A stretch of 64,000 nt of DNA from positions 2,790,001-2,854,000 of the forward strand of contig NZ_JADPMV010000001.1 of assembly GCF_018398425.1 (NCBI RefSeq). Direction: 5' to 3'. Positions 55,761 through 64,000 of this stretch are shown here, piece after piece. The position numbers and the translations under genes are program-made. Below the pieces are notes generated by a model. The model was not told the DNA's origin, ran no database searches, and saw nothing but the letters and a program-made list of their open reading frames with translations. The stretch is from Pseudomonas lalucatii. GTDB lineage: Bacteria; Pseudomonadota; Gammaproteobacteria; Pseudomonadales; Pseudomonadaceae. Position 1 is the first letter of the stretch; every line of letters begins with the position of its first letter.

Positions 55761-56378
55761 ATGCCTACCGACGCCCTTGATCTGCCCCTTTCGAACATCG
55801 TCGACGACCTAGCCGAACAGGGCTGGTCGTTGCAGCCGCTGTTCGCGCCTACTGCTCTGACCCTCGAGTTGGCCGCCGAGTGCCGCAGGCGGGCCGCCCA
55901 GGGCGCCCTGACCCCGGCCGGCGTCGGCAAGGCCCAGGAGGTGCGCGAGGGCATCCGCGGCGATCGTATCGAATGGCTGGATGCCGGCCAGTCGGCGGCC
56001 TGCGACCGCTACCTGGCGCTGCTCGACGAGCTGCGCCTGACGCTCAATCGCGGGCTGTTCCTGGGCCTGGAGGACTACGAGAGCCACTTCGCCCTGTACC
56101 CGCCCGGCGCCTTCTACCAGAAGCACCTGGACCGCTTTCGCGACGACGACCGCCGCGCGGTGTCGGTGGTGCTCTACCTCAACCCGGACTGGCAGCCCGA
56201 GCACGGCGGCGCCCTGCGCCTGTACCTGGCGGATGGCTCGACCCGCGACATCCCGCCCCGGGCCGGCAGCCTGGTGGCGTTTCTCTCGGCCGAGATGCTC
56301 CACGAGGTGCTGCCGACCAGTCGCGAGCGTCTGTCGCTGACCGGCTGGTTCCGCCGCCGGGGGACCGATCCGCTTTAA
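55761..56378 (+). CDS. 2-oxoglutarate/Fe(II)-dependent oxygenase
   Basis: A 205-residue protein with the double-stranded beta-helix motif: HLD as HxD (FYQKHLDRFRDDDRR), distal His in AEMLHEVLPTSRER and the 2OG-binding Arg in RERLSLTGWFR. It resembles SM-20/PHD-like prolyl hydroxylases of P. aeruginosa, a group known to hydroxylate EF-Tu. Member of this group is inferred; substrate not proven. It lies 35 bp ahead of the DUF523 gene. Confidence 0.87.
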   Translation: MPTDALDLPLSNIVDDLAEQGWSLQPLFAPTALTLELAAECRRRAAQGALTPAGVGKAQEVREGIRGDRIEWLDAGQSAACDRYLALLDELRLTLNRGLFLGLEDYESHFALYPPGAFYQKHLDRFRDDDRRAVSVVLYLNPDWQPEHGGALRLYLADGSTRDIPPRAGSLVAFLSAEMLHEVLPTSRERLSLTGWFRRRGTDPL

Positions 56379-56413
56379 CGGGCTCGTCGATGTCGCGCCG
56401 CCAAGGAGGAAAG

Positions 56414-56905
56414 ATGCAAAAGATTCTGGTCAGCCGCTGTCTGCTCGGCCACCCGGTACGCTACGACGGCGGCGCCCACGGCCCCTTCGGCCTGCTCGAG
56501 CGCTGGCAGGCCGAGGGCCGGGTGGTGGCCCTCTGTCCCGAGGTGGCCGGCGGCTTGCCGACGCCGCGACCGCCGGCGGAGATTCCCGGCGGCCAGGGCG
56601 CCCAGGTGCTCGATGGCCTGCGGCCAGTGCTCAGTGCCGAGGGCGAGGACTTCAGCGCCGCCTTCCTCGCCGGGGCGCGGCAGGCGCTGGCCCTGGTCGA
56701 GCGCCAGCAGATCCGTCTGGCGGTGCTCAAGGCGCGCAGCCCGTCCTGCGGCAACCGCGAGAACTACGACGGCAGCTTCAGCGGGCTCAAGGTGGCCGGC
56801 GAGGGGGTGACCGCGGCGCTGCTGCGGCGTGCCGGCGTGCAAGTGTTCAACGAGGAGGAACTGGCCGAGGCCGAGGCGGCGCTGCAGGAGCTGGAGGCGG
56901 ACTGA
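56414..56905 (+). CDS. DUF523 family protein
   Basis: A 163-residue protein with the DUF523 signature: VSRCLLGHPVRYDGG, LCPEVAGGLPTPRPPAEI and LKARSPSCGNRENYDG. Conserved Cys residues suggest a metal or sulfur role, but no function is established. AAGGAGGA six bases ahead fixes ATG 56414. It shares a bidirectional terminator with serA. Confidence 0.87.
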   Translation: MQKILVSRCLLGHPVRYDGGAHGPFGLLERWQAEGRVVALCPEVAGGLPTPRPPAEIPGGQGAQVLDGLRPVLSAEGEDFSAAFLAGARQALALVERQQIRLAVLKARSPSCGNRENYDGSFSGLKVAGEGVTAALLRRAGVQVFNEEELAEAEAALQELEAD

Positions 56906-56927
56906 GGCAGGGGCGGCGGAACGAAAG

Positions 56928-56950
56928 AAGGGAGGCCGCCGGCCTCCCTT
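56928..56950. terminator. Bidirectional terminator between the DUF523 gene and serA
   Basis: AAGGGAGGCC (56928-56937), loop GCC, GGCCTCCCTT (56941-56950). On the minus strand it is followed by CTTTCG. It sits 20 bp from the serA stop. Confidence 0.75.
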
Positions 56951-56969
56951 CCTCGTGCTCAGCCGGGGC

Positions 56970-58199
56970 CTAGAACAGCACGCGGCTGCGGATGGTGCCG
57001 TGCACGTGCTGGAGTTTCTCCAGGGCCAGGTCGGAGTACTCGGCGTCGACGTCGATCACCACGTAGCCGACCTTGTCGTTGGTCTGCAGGAACTGGCCGG
57101 AGATGTTGATGCCGTTGTCGGCGAACACCTTGTTGATCTCGCTCATCACCCCCGGCACGTTGGCGTGGACGTGCAGCAGGCGGTGCTTGCCCGGGTGCGA
57201 GGGCAGGGCCACCTCGGGGAAGTTGACCGAAGACACCGAGGTGCCGTTGTCGCTGTACTTGACCAGCTTCTCCGCCACTTCCAGGCCGATGTTGGCCTGC
57301 GCCTCGGCGGTGGAACCGCCGATGTGCGGGGTCAGGATCACCCGGTCCAGGCCGCGCAGCGGGCTGGCGAACTCTTCCTCGTTGGACTTGGGCTCGACCG
57401 GGAACACGTCGATGGCGGCGCCGATCAGGTGTTCGTCCTTGATCGCCTCGGCCAGGTGGTCCAGCTCGACCACGGTGCCGCGGGCGGCGTTGATCAGGAT
57501 GCCGCCCTTCTTCATGGCGCGGATTTCCTTCTCGCCGATCATCCACTGGGTCGACGCCAGTTCCGGCACGTGCAGCGAGACGATGTCGCACATGCCCAGC
57601 AGCTCGTAGAGGTTGCCGATCTGCGTGGCGTTGCCCAGGGGCAGCTTGGTCACCACGTCGTAGAAGTACACCTGCATGCCCAGGGCTTCGGCGAGGACCG
57701 ACAGCTGGGTGCCGATCGAGCCGTAGCCGACGATGCCGAGCTTCTTGCCGCGGATCTCGAAGGAGTTGGCCGCGCTCTTGATCCAGCCGCCGCGGTGGCA
57801 GGAGGCGTTCTTCTCCGGGATGCCGCGCAGCAGCAGGATGGCCTCGGCCAGCACCAGCTCGGCCACCGAGCGGGTGTTGGAGTAGGGCGCGTTGAACACC
57901 GCGATGCCGCGCTCGCGGGCGGCGTCCAGGTCGACCTGGTTGGTGCCGATGCAGAAGCAGCCGACCGCCACCAGTTTCTTGGCGCAGTCGAAGACCTCGG
58001 CGGTCAGCTGGGTGCGCGAGCGGATGCCGATGAAGTGGGCCTCGGCGATCTTCTCTTTCAGCTCGTCGCCTGACAGGGCGCCCTTGAGGTACTCGATGTT
58101 GGTGTAGCCGGCGGCCCTCAGGGTGTCCACGGCATTCTGGTGGACGCCTTCGAGGAGAAGGAACTTGATCTTGCTCTTGTCGAGAGAGGTCTTGCTCAT
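56970..58199 (-). CDS. serA: D-3-phosphoglycerate dehydrogenase SerA
   Basis: A 409-residue enzyme for the first step of serine synthesis. NAD motif GIVGYGSIGTQLS; catalytic Arg in INAARGTVVE, Glu in VFPVEPKSNEEE, His in LTPHIGGST; C-terminal ACT domain (about 335-409) that binds serine. SerA enzymes also reduce 2-oxoglutarate to D-2-hydroxyglutarate. ATG 58199. It is divergent from the dehydrogenase that clears this by-product. Confidence 0.96.
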   Translation of the reverse strand: MSKTSLDKSKIKFLLLEGVHQNAVDTLRAAGYTNIEYLKGALSGDELKEKIAEAHFIGIRSRTQLTAEVFDCAKKLVAVGCFCIGTNQVDLDAARERGIAVFNAPYSNTRSVAELVLAEAILLLRGIPEKNASCHRGGWIKSAANSFEIRGKKLGIVGYGSIGTQLSVLAEALGMQVYFYDVVTKLPLGNATQIGNLYELLGMCDIVSLHVPELASTQWMIGEKEIRAMKKGGILINAARGTVVELDHLAEAIKDEHLIGAAIDVFPVEPKSNEEEFASPLRGLDRVILTPHIGGSTAEAQANIGLEVAEKLVKYSDNGTSVSSVNFPEVALPSHPGKHRLLHVHANVPGVMSEINKVFADNGINISGQFLQTNDKVGYVVIDVDAEYSDLALEKLQHVHGTIRSRVLF

Positions 58200-58386
58200 C
58201 GGAGTACCTGTTGTCCCACAAATAGTGTCAGGAAAGGCGTCAGCGGCAGGGCTGACCGGAGCCGCTAGGTCGGTGCCGGGGGCACGATTCACGGGGGGCG
58301 TATGCTAGCATGATCTCCTTTTTCCATGCTTGGTTGCGACCTGAATGGTTCTCAGGGCGACCATGAATCCTTTGAGAGTTCACGTG

Positions 58387-59781
58387 ATGACCCCAGCTGC
58401 CCTGATTGAAGAACTGCAGACCCTGGTCGAGCCCGGCAAGGTGCTCACCGACGCCGACGCCCTGGCCACCTACGGCAAGGACTGGACCAAACACTTCGCC
58501 CCGGCACCCAGCGCCATCGTCTTCCCCAAGAGCGTCGAGCAGGTCCAGGCCATCGTCCGCTGGGCCAACCGGCACGGCGTCGCCCTGGTGCCCTCGGGCG
58601 GGCGCACCGGCCTGTCCGCCGCCGCGGTGGCGGCCAACGGGGAAGTCGTAGTCGCGTTCGACTACATGAACCAGATTCTCGCCTTCAACGAGTTCGACCG
58701 CACCGTGGTCTGCCAGCCGGGGGTGATCACCCAGCAGCTGCAGGACTTCGCCGAAGACCAGGGGCTGTACTACCCGGTGGACTTCGCCTCCGCCGGTTCC
58801 AGCCAGATCGGCGGCAACATCGCCACCAATGCCGGCGGCATCAAGGTGATTCGCTACGGCATGACCCGCAACTGGGTCGCCGGCCTCAAGGTCGTCACCG
58901 GCACCGGCGAGCTGCTGGAGTTGAACAAGGACCTGATCAAGAACGCCACCGGCTACGACCTGCGCCAGCTGTTCATCGGCGCCGAAGGGACGCTCGGTTT
59001 CGTGGTGGAGGCCACCATGCGCCTCGACCGCACGCCGCAGAACCTCACCGCCATGGTCCTCGGCACCCCGGACTTCGATTCGATCATGCCGGTGCTGCAC
59101 GCCTTCCAGGGCAAGCTCGACCTGACCGCCTTCGAGTTCTTCTCCGACCGCTGCCTGGACAAGATCCTCGCCCGCGGCGACGTGCCGGCGCCCTTCGAGA
59201 CCCGCGCGCCCTTCTATGCGCTGCTGGAGTTCGAGGCCACCACCGAGCAGGTCGCCGACGCGGCCCTGGCCACCTTCGAGCACTGCGTCGAGCAGGGTTG
59301 GGTGCTCGACGGGGTGATGAGCCAGAGCGAGCAGCAGCTGCAGAACCTGTGGAAGCTGCGCGAGTACATCTCTGAGACCATCGCCCACTGGACCCCCTAC
59401 AAGAACGACATCTCGGTCACAGTGTCGAAGGTGCCGGCCTTCCTCGCCGACATCGACAACCTGGTCAACAGCAACTACCCGGACTTCGAGGTGCTCTGGT
59501 ACGGCCACATCGGCGACGGCAATCTGCACCTGAACATCCTCAAGCCGGACGCGCTGAGCAAGGACGAGTTCTTCGCCAAGTGCGCCACGGTGAACAAGTG
59601 GGTGTTCGAGGTGGTGCAGAAGTACAACGGCTCGATCAGCGCCGAGCACGGCGTCGGCATGACCAAGCGCGACTACCTGGGCTACAGCCGCTCCGAGGCG
59701 GAGATCGGCTACATGAAGGCGATCAAGGCAGTGTTCGACCCCAATGGCATCATGAACCCCGGGAAGATCTTCCCGCTCTGA
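58387..59781 (+). CDS. D-2-hydroxyglutarate dehydrogenase (FAD)
   Basis: A 464-residue FAD enzyme of the D-2-hydroxyacid class. PCMH FAD domain with VPSGGRTGLSAAAVA and SSQIGGNIATNAGG; metal-site region YGHIGDGNLHLNIL and SAEHGVGMTKRDYL. In P. stutzeri and PAO1 the orthologue re-oxidises D-2-hydroxyglutarate to 2-oxoglutarate and so pulls SerA forward. ATG 58387 fits the known length; in-frame ATGs at 58345 and 58363 lie upstream and lack good sites. Confidence 0.93.
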   Translation: MTPAALIEELQTLVEPGKVLTDADALATYGKDWTKHFAPAPSAIVFPKSVEQVQAIVRWANRHGVALVPSGGRTGLSAAAVAANGEVVVAFDYMNQILAFNEFDRTVVCQPGVITQQLQDFAEDQGLYYPVDFASAGSSQIGGNIATNAGGIKVIRYGMTRNWVAGLKVVTGTGELLELNKDLIKNATGYDLRQLFIGAEGTLGFVVEATMRLDRTPQNLTAMVLGTPDFDSIMPVLHAFQGKLDLTAFEFFSDRCLDKILARGDVPAPFETRAPFYALLEFEATTEQVADAALATFEHCVEQGWVLDGVMSQSEQQLQNLWKLREYISETIAHWTPYKNDISVTVSKVPAFLADIDNLVNSNYPDFEVLWYGHIGDGNLHLNILKPDALSKDEFFAKCATVNKWVFEVVQKYNGSISAEHGVGMTKRDYLGYSRSEAEIGYMKAIKAVFDPNGIMNPGKIFPL

Positions 59782-59872
59782 TCGGCGTTCCTTAGCCTTT
59801 GGTAGCAGCGACAGTCCGTGCTGGCTCGGCCAGCATGGGCGATTGAGCAGAGAACAGACCCAGGAGGCGGTG

Positions 59873-60538
59873 ATGAGTTACCAGCACCAGTATGTCGATG
59901 GCACCCATATCCACTTTCCGATGGGCAAGGTGGTGTGCGTCGGCCGCAACTATGCCGAGCACGCCAAGGAACTGAACAACCCGCTGCCGAGTGAGCCGCT
60001 GCTGTTCATCAAGCCCGGCAGCTGCGTGGTGCCGCTGGAGGATGGCTTCGCCATTCCCGCCGATCGCGGCGCGGTGCACTACGAGGCGGAGATCGCCGTG
60101 CTGATCGGCAAGCCGCTGTCGCGCAGCCCCGACGCCGAGGAGGTGCGCGACGCCATCTCCGGCTTCGCCCCGGCGCTGGACCTGACCCTGCGCGAGGTGC
60201 AGGCCCGGCTCAAGGAGCAGGGCTATCCCTGGGAGATCGCCAAGTCCTTCGACGGCGCCTGCGTGCTGGCGCCCTTCGTGCCGGGCGATGCCATCGAGGC
60301 GCTGGGCGACATCGGCATCCGCCTCAGCATCAACGGCGAGGTCCGCCAGGACGGCAACAGCGGCGACATGCTCAACCCCATACTGCCGCTGATCCAGCAC
60401 ATCTGCGGCCACTTCAGCCTGCAGCCGGGCGACGTGGTGCTCACCGGCACGCCGGTCGGCGTCGGTCCGCTGCACCAGGGCGACGAGCTGGTGCTGGAGC
60501 TGCCGGGGCATGCGCGCTTCGCCAGTCGCGTGCTGTAG
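59873..60538 (+). CDS. Fumarylacetoacetate hydrolase family protein (acylpyruvase-like)
   Basis: A 221-residue FAH-fold protein. VCVGRNYAEHAKELNN, metal-binding Glu pair in HYEAEIAVLIGK, and LTGTPVGVGPLHQGD are typical of acylpyruvases and oxaloacetate decarboxylases of the FAHD1 type. AGGAGGC precedes ATG 59873. It follows D2HGDH by 91 bp, which includes a 7-bp stem (59819-59835), so may be partly co-transcribed. Confidence 0.9.
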   Translation: MSYQHQYVDGTHIHFPMGKVVCVGRNYAEHAKELNNPLPSEPLLFIKPGSCVVPLEDGFAIPADRGAVHYEAEIAVLIGKPLSRSPDAEEVRDAISGFAPALDLTLREVQARLKEQGYPWEIAKSFDGACVLAPFVPGDAIEALGDIGIRLSINGEVRQDGNSGDMLNPILPLIQHICGHFSLQPGDVVLTGTPVGVGPLHQGDELVLELPGHARFASRVL

Positions 60539-60551
60539 GGCGGTCCTGCGG

Positions 60552-60571
60552 GGCGCCCGGCGGGCGCCTTT
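60552..60571 (+). terminator. Intrinsic terminator after the FAH-family gene
   Basis: GGCGCCC (60552-60558), loop GGC, GGGCGCC (60562-60568), then TTT. It lies 13 bp after the stop. Confidence 0.7.
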
Positions 60572-60646
60572 CGTCGCGGTAATCGAACCTTAAAGCTAGG
60601 CCGCTAGTCTGATGGTCGTCGCACTTCCCCTCCCCGAGTCCCGTCG

Positions 60647-61558
60647 ATGCCCAAGCCGCTGCCCCGCTTCCTGTCCCCCCGTCGCCTGGCGCTGCCGACC
60701 CTGGTGGTCCTGGCGGCGCTGTCGGTCGACTACCTGCAGTGGCACAAGCGCGCCTACTTCTGGTTCAAGGAGCAGGGCCTGAGCCTCGCCGAGCAGCAGG
60801 CGAGCATCTGGCTGCCGGGCTACCGGGCGGTGCTGCAGGGCAAGCCGCTGGCCGGCCTGGAGGATGACGAGACCTCCGGGCTGACCTACCACCCCGGCAG
60901 CGACACCCTGTTCACCGTCACCGGCAAGAACCCGCAACTGGTCGAACTGTCGCTGGACGGCGAGATATTGCGGCGCATCCGCCTGGCCGGCTTCGCCGAT
61001 CCCGAGGGGGTCGAGCTGGTGGCCGACGGGCGCCTGGCGATCATCGACGAGCGCGAGCGCAAGCTGACCGCCTTCCACCTGGCCGACGACGCCCTGAGCA
61101 TCGATGCCGCCGACTACCCGGCCTTCGACCTGGGCTTCGCCGACGCCGGCAACAAGGGCTTCGAGGGCATCGCCTGGGACTCGCGCCGGCAACGGGTGCT
61201 GCTCGGCAAGGAGCGCTCGCCCCTGGGGCTGTTCAGCCTGCCGTTCCCCGGCGAGGACGGGGCGATCGGCACCCTGCAGCCGATGCCGACGGGCAACCTG
61301 TTCGTCCGCGACATCTCTTCGCTGAGCTACGACGCGCGCACCGGGCATTCGCTGGTGCTGTCCGACGAGTCGCAACTGCTGCTGGAGCTGGACGGCGAGG
61401 GCGAGCCGGTCAGCTTCATCAGCCTGGGCGGCGGCCGCAACGGCCTGGGCAAGGGCATCGAGCAGGCGGAAGGGGTGGCCATGGATGCGGCGGGCACCAT
61501 CTATATAGTCGGCGAGCCCAACCTGCTCTACGTGTTCAAGCGGCCGGCGGACAGCTAG
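60647..61558 (+). CDS. SdiA-regulated family beta-propeller protein (YjiK-like)
   Basis: A 303-residue protein with an N-terminal hydrophobic anchor (LALPTLVVLAALSVDYL) and repeated blades such as TLFTVTGKNPQLVELSLDGE, GFADPEGVELVADG and EQAEGVAMDAAGTIYIVG. This is the SdiA-regulated domain, predicted to face the periplasm; function not known. ATG 60647. It is convergent with rpiA, 26 bp apart. Confidence 0.83.
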   Translation: MPKPLPRFLSPRRLALPTLVVLAALSVDYLQWHKRAYFWFKEQGLSLAEQQASIWLPGYRAVLQGKPLAGLEDDETSGLTYHPGSDTLFTVTGKNPQLVELSLDGEILRRIRLAGFADPEGVELVADGRLAIIDERERKLTAFHLADDALSIDAADYPAFDLGFADAGNKGFEGIAWDSRRQRVLLGKERSPLGLFSLPFPGEDGAIGTLQPMPTGNLFVRDISSLSYDARTGHSLVLSDESQLLLELDGEGEPVSFISLGGGRNGLGKGIEQAEGVAMDAAGTIYIVGEPNLLYVFKRPADS

Positions 61559-61584
61559 GCTCGGCCCGCGCCCGCCGGCGCGGT

Positions 61585-62256
61585 TCAGCGGGTCAGGCGC
61601 TTGACCCCTTCGGCGGTGCCGAGCAGCAGCAGGTCGGCCGGACGCGCGGCGAACAGGCCGTTGGTGACCACGCCGACGATGTTGTTGATCTGCGCCTCCA
61701 GCCCGGCCGGATCGACGATCGACAGGTTGTGCACGTCGAGGATCTGGTTGCCGTTGTCGGTGACCACCCCTTCGCGGTACACCGGGTCGCCGCCCAGCTT
61801 GACCAGCTCGCGGGCGACGTGGCTGCGGGCCATGGGGATCACCTCCACCGGCAGCGGGAAGGCGCCGAGCACCGGCACCAGCTTGCTGGCATCGGCGATG
61901 CAGATGAAGGTCTTGGCCACCGCCGCGACTATCTTCTCGCGGGTCAGGGCGGCGCCGCCGCCCTTGATCAGGTTGAGGTGTTCGTCGCTCTCGTCGGCGC
62001 CGTCGACATAGAACTCCAGGTCGCTGACCGCGTTCAGTTCGTACACCGGGATGCCGTGGCCCTTGAGGCGCGCGGCGGTGGCCTCGGAGCTGGCCACGGC
62101 GCCGTCGAAGTCCATCCGGTGCTGGGCCAGGGCGTCGATGAAGCAGTTGGCGGTGGAGCCGGTGCCGACGCCGACGACGCTCTTGGCATCGAGCTGGGGG
62201 AGGATGAAGTCGACGGCGGCCTGGGCGACTGCCTGCTTGAGTTGATCCTGGGTCAT
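61585..62256 (-). CDS. rpiA: Ribose-5-phosphate isomerase A
   Basis: A 223-residue isomerase of the pentose phosphate pathway. [34 protein letters not shown] (Asp/Glu catalytic base region) and [15 protein letters not shown] are RpiA signatures. ATG 62256 gives the PAO1 length. It is divergent from ilvA with 141 bp between, the PA0330-PA0331 order. Confidence 0.96.
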   Translation of the reverse strand: MTQDQLKQAVAQAAVDFILPQLDAKSVVGVGTGSTANCFIDALAQHRMDFDGAVASSEATAARLKGHGIPVYELNAVSDLEFYVDGADESDEHLNLIKGGGAALTREKIVAAVAKTFICIADASKLVPVLGAFPLPVEVIPMARSHVARELVKLGGDPVYREGVVTDNGNQILDVHNLSIVDPAGLEAQINNIVGVVTNGLFAARPADLLLLGTAEGVKRLTR

Positions 62257-62397
62257 CGCGGTTTCTGCGCCTGAGTGGGTCGGGAGGCGCGAATTATAGC
62301 CGGATGCGCCGGCAAAACCCCGCCATTCGTATGGTCGCTCGGCGCGGGCCTGGGGTAGACTCCGGGGTCCCCTAGCGCAACCGCCTGCGATATCGCC

Positions 62398-63912
62398 ATG
62401 CTCGAACAGTACGTCAAGAAGATCCTCACCTCGCGCGTCTACGACGTCGCGGTGGAAACGCCCCTGCAAGCCGCCAACCAGCTGTCCCAGCGTCTGGGCA
62501 ACCAGATTCTGCTCAAGCGCGAAGACCTGCAGCCGGTGTTCTCCTTCAAGATTCGCGGCGCCTACAACAAGCTGGCCCAGCTGACTGCCGAGGAGCAGGC
62601 CCGCGGCGTGGTCACCGCCTCGGCCGGCAACCACGCCCAGGGCCTGGCGCTGGCGGCCAAGGTGCTGGGGGTCAAGGCGACCATCGTGATGCCCAAGACC
62701 ACCCCGGAGATCAAGGTCAACGGCGTGCGTTCGCGCGGCGGCAAGGTGGTGCTGCACGGCGACAGCTTCCCCGAGGCCCTGGCCTACTCGCTGAAACTGG
62801 TGGAGGAGAAGGGCTACATCTATATCCACCCCTACGACGACCCGCACACCATCGCCGGCCAGGGCACGGTGGCGATGGAGATCCTCCGCCAGCATCCCGG
62901 CCAGCTGGACGCCATCTTCGTCCCGGTGGGCGGCGGCGGGCTGATCGCCGGCATCGCCGCCTACGTCAAGTACCTGCGCCCCGAGGTCAGGATCATCGGC
63001 GTCGAGCCGGACGACTCGAACTGCCTGCAGGCCGCCATGGCCGCCGGCGAGCGGGTGGTGCTGCCGAGCGTCGGGCTGTTCGCCGACGGCGTGGCGGTGG
63101 CGCAGATCGGCCAGCACACCTTCGACATCTGCAAGGATCACGTCGACGAGGTGATCACCGTCAGCACCGACGAGATCTGCGCGGCGATCAAGGACATCTA
63201 CGACGACACCCGCTCGATCACCGAGCCGGCCGGCGCCCTGGCGGTGGCCGGGATCAAGCGCTATGTCGAGCGCGAGGGCTGCGCGGGCCAGGTGCTGGTG
63301 GGCATCGAGTCGGGGGCCAACGTCAACTTCGACCGCCTGCGCCACGTCGCCGAGCGCGCCGAGCTGGGCGAGAAGCGCGAGGCGATCATCGCCGTGACCA
63401 TTCCCGAGCAGCCGGGCAGTTTCAAGGCCTTCTGCGAGGCGATCGGCAAGCGCCAGATCACCGAGTTCAACTACCGCTACCACACCGACAAGGAAGCGCA
63501 CATCTTCGTCGGCGTGCAGACCCATCCGGAGAGCGATCCGCGCGCGGCCCTGGTGGCCAGCCTGAGGGAGCAGGGCTTCCCGGTGGTCGACCTGACCGAC
63601 AACGAGCTGGCCAAGCTGCATATCCGCCACATGGTCGGCGGCCACGCCGCGCGGGTCAGCGACGAGGTGGTGCTGCGCTTCGAGTTCCCCGAGCGGCCCG
63701 GCGCGCTGTTCAACTTCCTGCAGCGCCTGGGCGGCCGCTGGAACATCTCCATGTTCCACTACCGCAACCATGGCGCCGCCGACGGCCGGGTGGTCGCCGG
63801 CCTGCAGGTGCCCCAGGCCGAGCGGCACCTGGTGCCGGCGGCGCTGGACGAGATCGGCTACCCCTACTGGGACGAGAGCGACAATCCGGCCTACCGGTTG
63901 TTCCTGGGCTGA
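62398..63912 (+). CDS. ilvA: Threonine ammonia-lyase, biosynthetic (IlvA)
   Basis: A 504-residue PLP enzyme. The Schiff-base Lys51 is in [21 protein letters not shown] binds PLP phosphate region, and [11 protein letters not shown] is the Gly loop. Two C-terminal ACT-like domains (about 325-500) bind isoleucine and valine for feedback control, which separates it from the catabolic TdcB. It converts threonine to 2-oxobutyrate for isoleucine. Confidence 0.95.
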   Translation: MLEQYVKKILTSRVYDVAVETPLQAANQLSQRLGNQILLKREDLQPVFSFKIRGAYNKLAQLTAEEQARGVVTASAGNHAQGLALAAKVLGVKATIVMPKTTPEIKVNGVRSRGGKVVLHGDSFPEALAYSLKLVEEKGYIYIHPYDDPHTIAGQGTVAMEILRQHPGQLDAIFVPVGGGGLIAGIAAYVKYLRPEVRIIGVEPDDSNCLQAAMAAGERVVLPSVGLFADGVAVAQIGQHTFDICKDHVDEVITVSTDEICAAIKDIYDDTRSITEPAGALAVAGIKRYVEREGCAGQVLVGIESGANVNFDRLRHVAERAELGEKREAIIAVTIPEQPGSFKAFCEAIGKRQITEFNYRYHTDKEAHIFVGVQTHPESDPRAALVASLREQGFPVVDLTDNELAKLHIRHMVGGHAARVSDEVVLRFEFPERPGALFNFLQRLGGRWNISMFHYRNHGAADGRVVAGLQVPQAERHLVPAALDEIGYPYWDESDNPAYRLFLG

Positions 63913-63937
63913 GCCGGCGCGCCGGCGGGATGAGTGA

Positions 63938-64000
63938 ATGGAACCCTACCAGCTGTTGAAGATTGCCCACGGCCTGCCCGCCATCCTGCTGCTGCTCGGT
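63938..64000 (+). CDS. Hydrophobic membrane protein, N-terminal fragment
   Basis: Twenty-one codons up to the window edge, starting [21 protein letters not shown]. The start of a membrane segment is visible; the sequence resembles SirB2-type small membrane proteins, but too little is present for a firm call. The competing ATG at 63930 gives a 9-codon dead end. Confidence 0.5.
   Translation, partial: MEPYQLLKIAHGLPAILLLLG

Noticed and set aside
59761-59774. Perfect palindrome GGGAAGATCTTCCC
   Set aside because: It codes for conserved residues at the end of D2HGDH and is most likely chance plus coding constraint.
62257-63828. Minus-strand frame extending rpiA upstream across ilvA
   Set aside because: Antisense to ilvA; ATG 62256 gives the normal RpiA length.
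63913-63926. Palindrome GCCGGCGCGCCGGC after ilvA
   Set aside because: No T tract and typical of GC-rich spacers; too weak to call a terminator.

Overview
The window is high-GC DNA (visibly well above 60% G+C, with strong G/C third-position bias) from a Pseudomonas of the P. aeruginosa lineage. Gene order from desA through the PAS-GGDEF gene, oprE, aguA-aguB-aguR, an orphan polyamine-binding protein, spuI and spuABCDEFGH follows the PA0285-PA0304 region of PAO1 as I remember it. serA with its divergent D-2-hydroxyglutarate dehydrogenase, and rpiA with its divergent ilvA, are also P. aeruginosa-type neighbourhoods. The gpuP-gpuA-gpuR genes of PAO1 are missing between desA and the GGDEF gene. 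No rRNA, tRNA or CRISPR array was seen.

Layout. 0-7.5 kb: tail of an AmiD-type amidase, an SpmA/SpmB-like membrane protein, a DUF5924-type membrane protein, a SDR epimerase, an orphan TAXI binding protein, a methyltransferase, a ChrA transporter and a RidA protein. 7.5-10.8 kb: a three-gene gamma-glutamyl-polyamine type cluster (PuuB-like oxidase, XRE-cupin regulator, PuuA-like ligase). 10.9-28.7 kb: a co-directional run of eight signalling genes on the minus strand (PAS-GGDEF-EAL, REC-HDOD, four related histidine kinases, a stand-alone receiver, and an Hpt-REC-REC-GGDEF cyclase), mostly overlapping or closely spaced. 28.9-32.9 kb: desA, a PAS-GGDEF cyclase, and oprE with a sigma-54 promoter and tandem upstream repeats. 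33.1-36.9 kb: a compact five-gene operon (BigR-like repressor, two YeeE/YedE proteins, persulfide-dioxygenase-like hydrolase, SulP transporter) lying between oprE and aguA. 36.9-52.1 kb: agmatine and polyamine uptake and catabolism. 52.15-53.18 kb: a complete IS481-family element inserted at the stop codon of spuH. 53.2-64 kb: housekeeping and small hypothetical genes, serA, D2HGDH, rpiA, ilvA, and the start of a further gene.

How the genes work together. AguA and AguB turn agmatine into putrescine; SpuDEFGH imports putrescine and spermidine; SpuI/SpuB gamma-glutamylate polyamines, SpuA removes the glutamyl group and SpuC transaminates. The 7.5-10.8 kb cluster is a second gamma-glutamylation set with its own regulator. 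SerA and the divergent D2HGDH form the known serine-synthesis pair in which the dehydrogenase recycles D-2-hydroxyglutarate made by SerA. The signalling run looks like a many-input phosphorelay with c-di-GMP synthesis and breakdown enzymes at its two ends; I know of no described counterpart, and it is the best candidate here for an uncharacterised system. Second best are the regulatory structures: the oprE sigma-54 promoter with tandem operators, the BigR-type operator, the AguR-type palindromes, and the IS481 hairpin that buries the transposase start codon.
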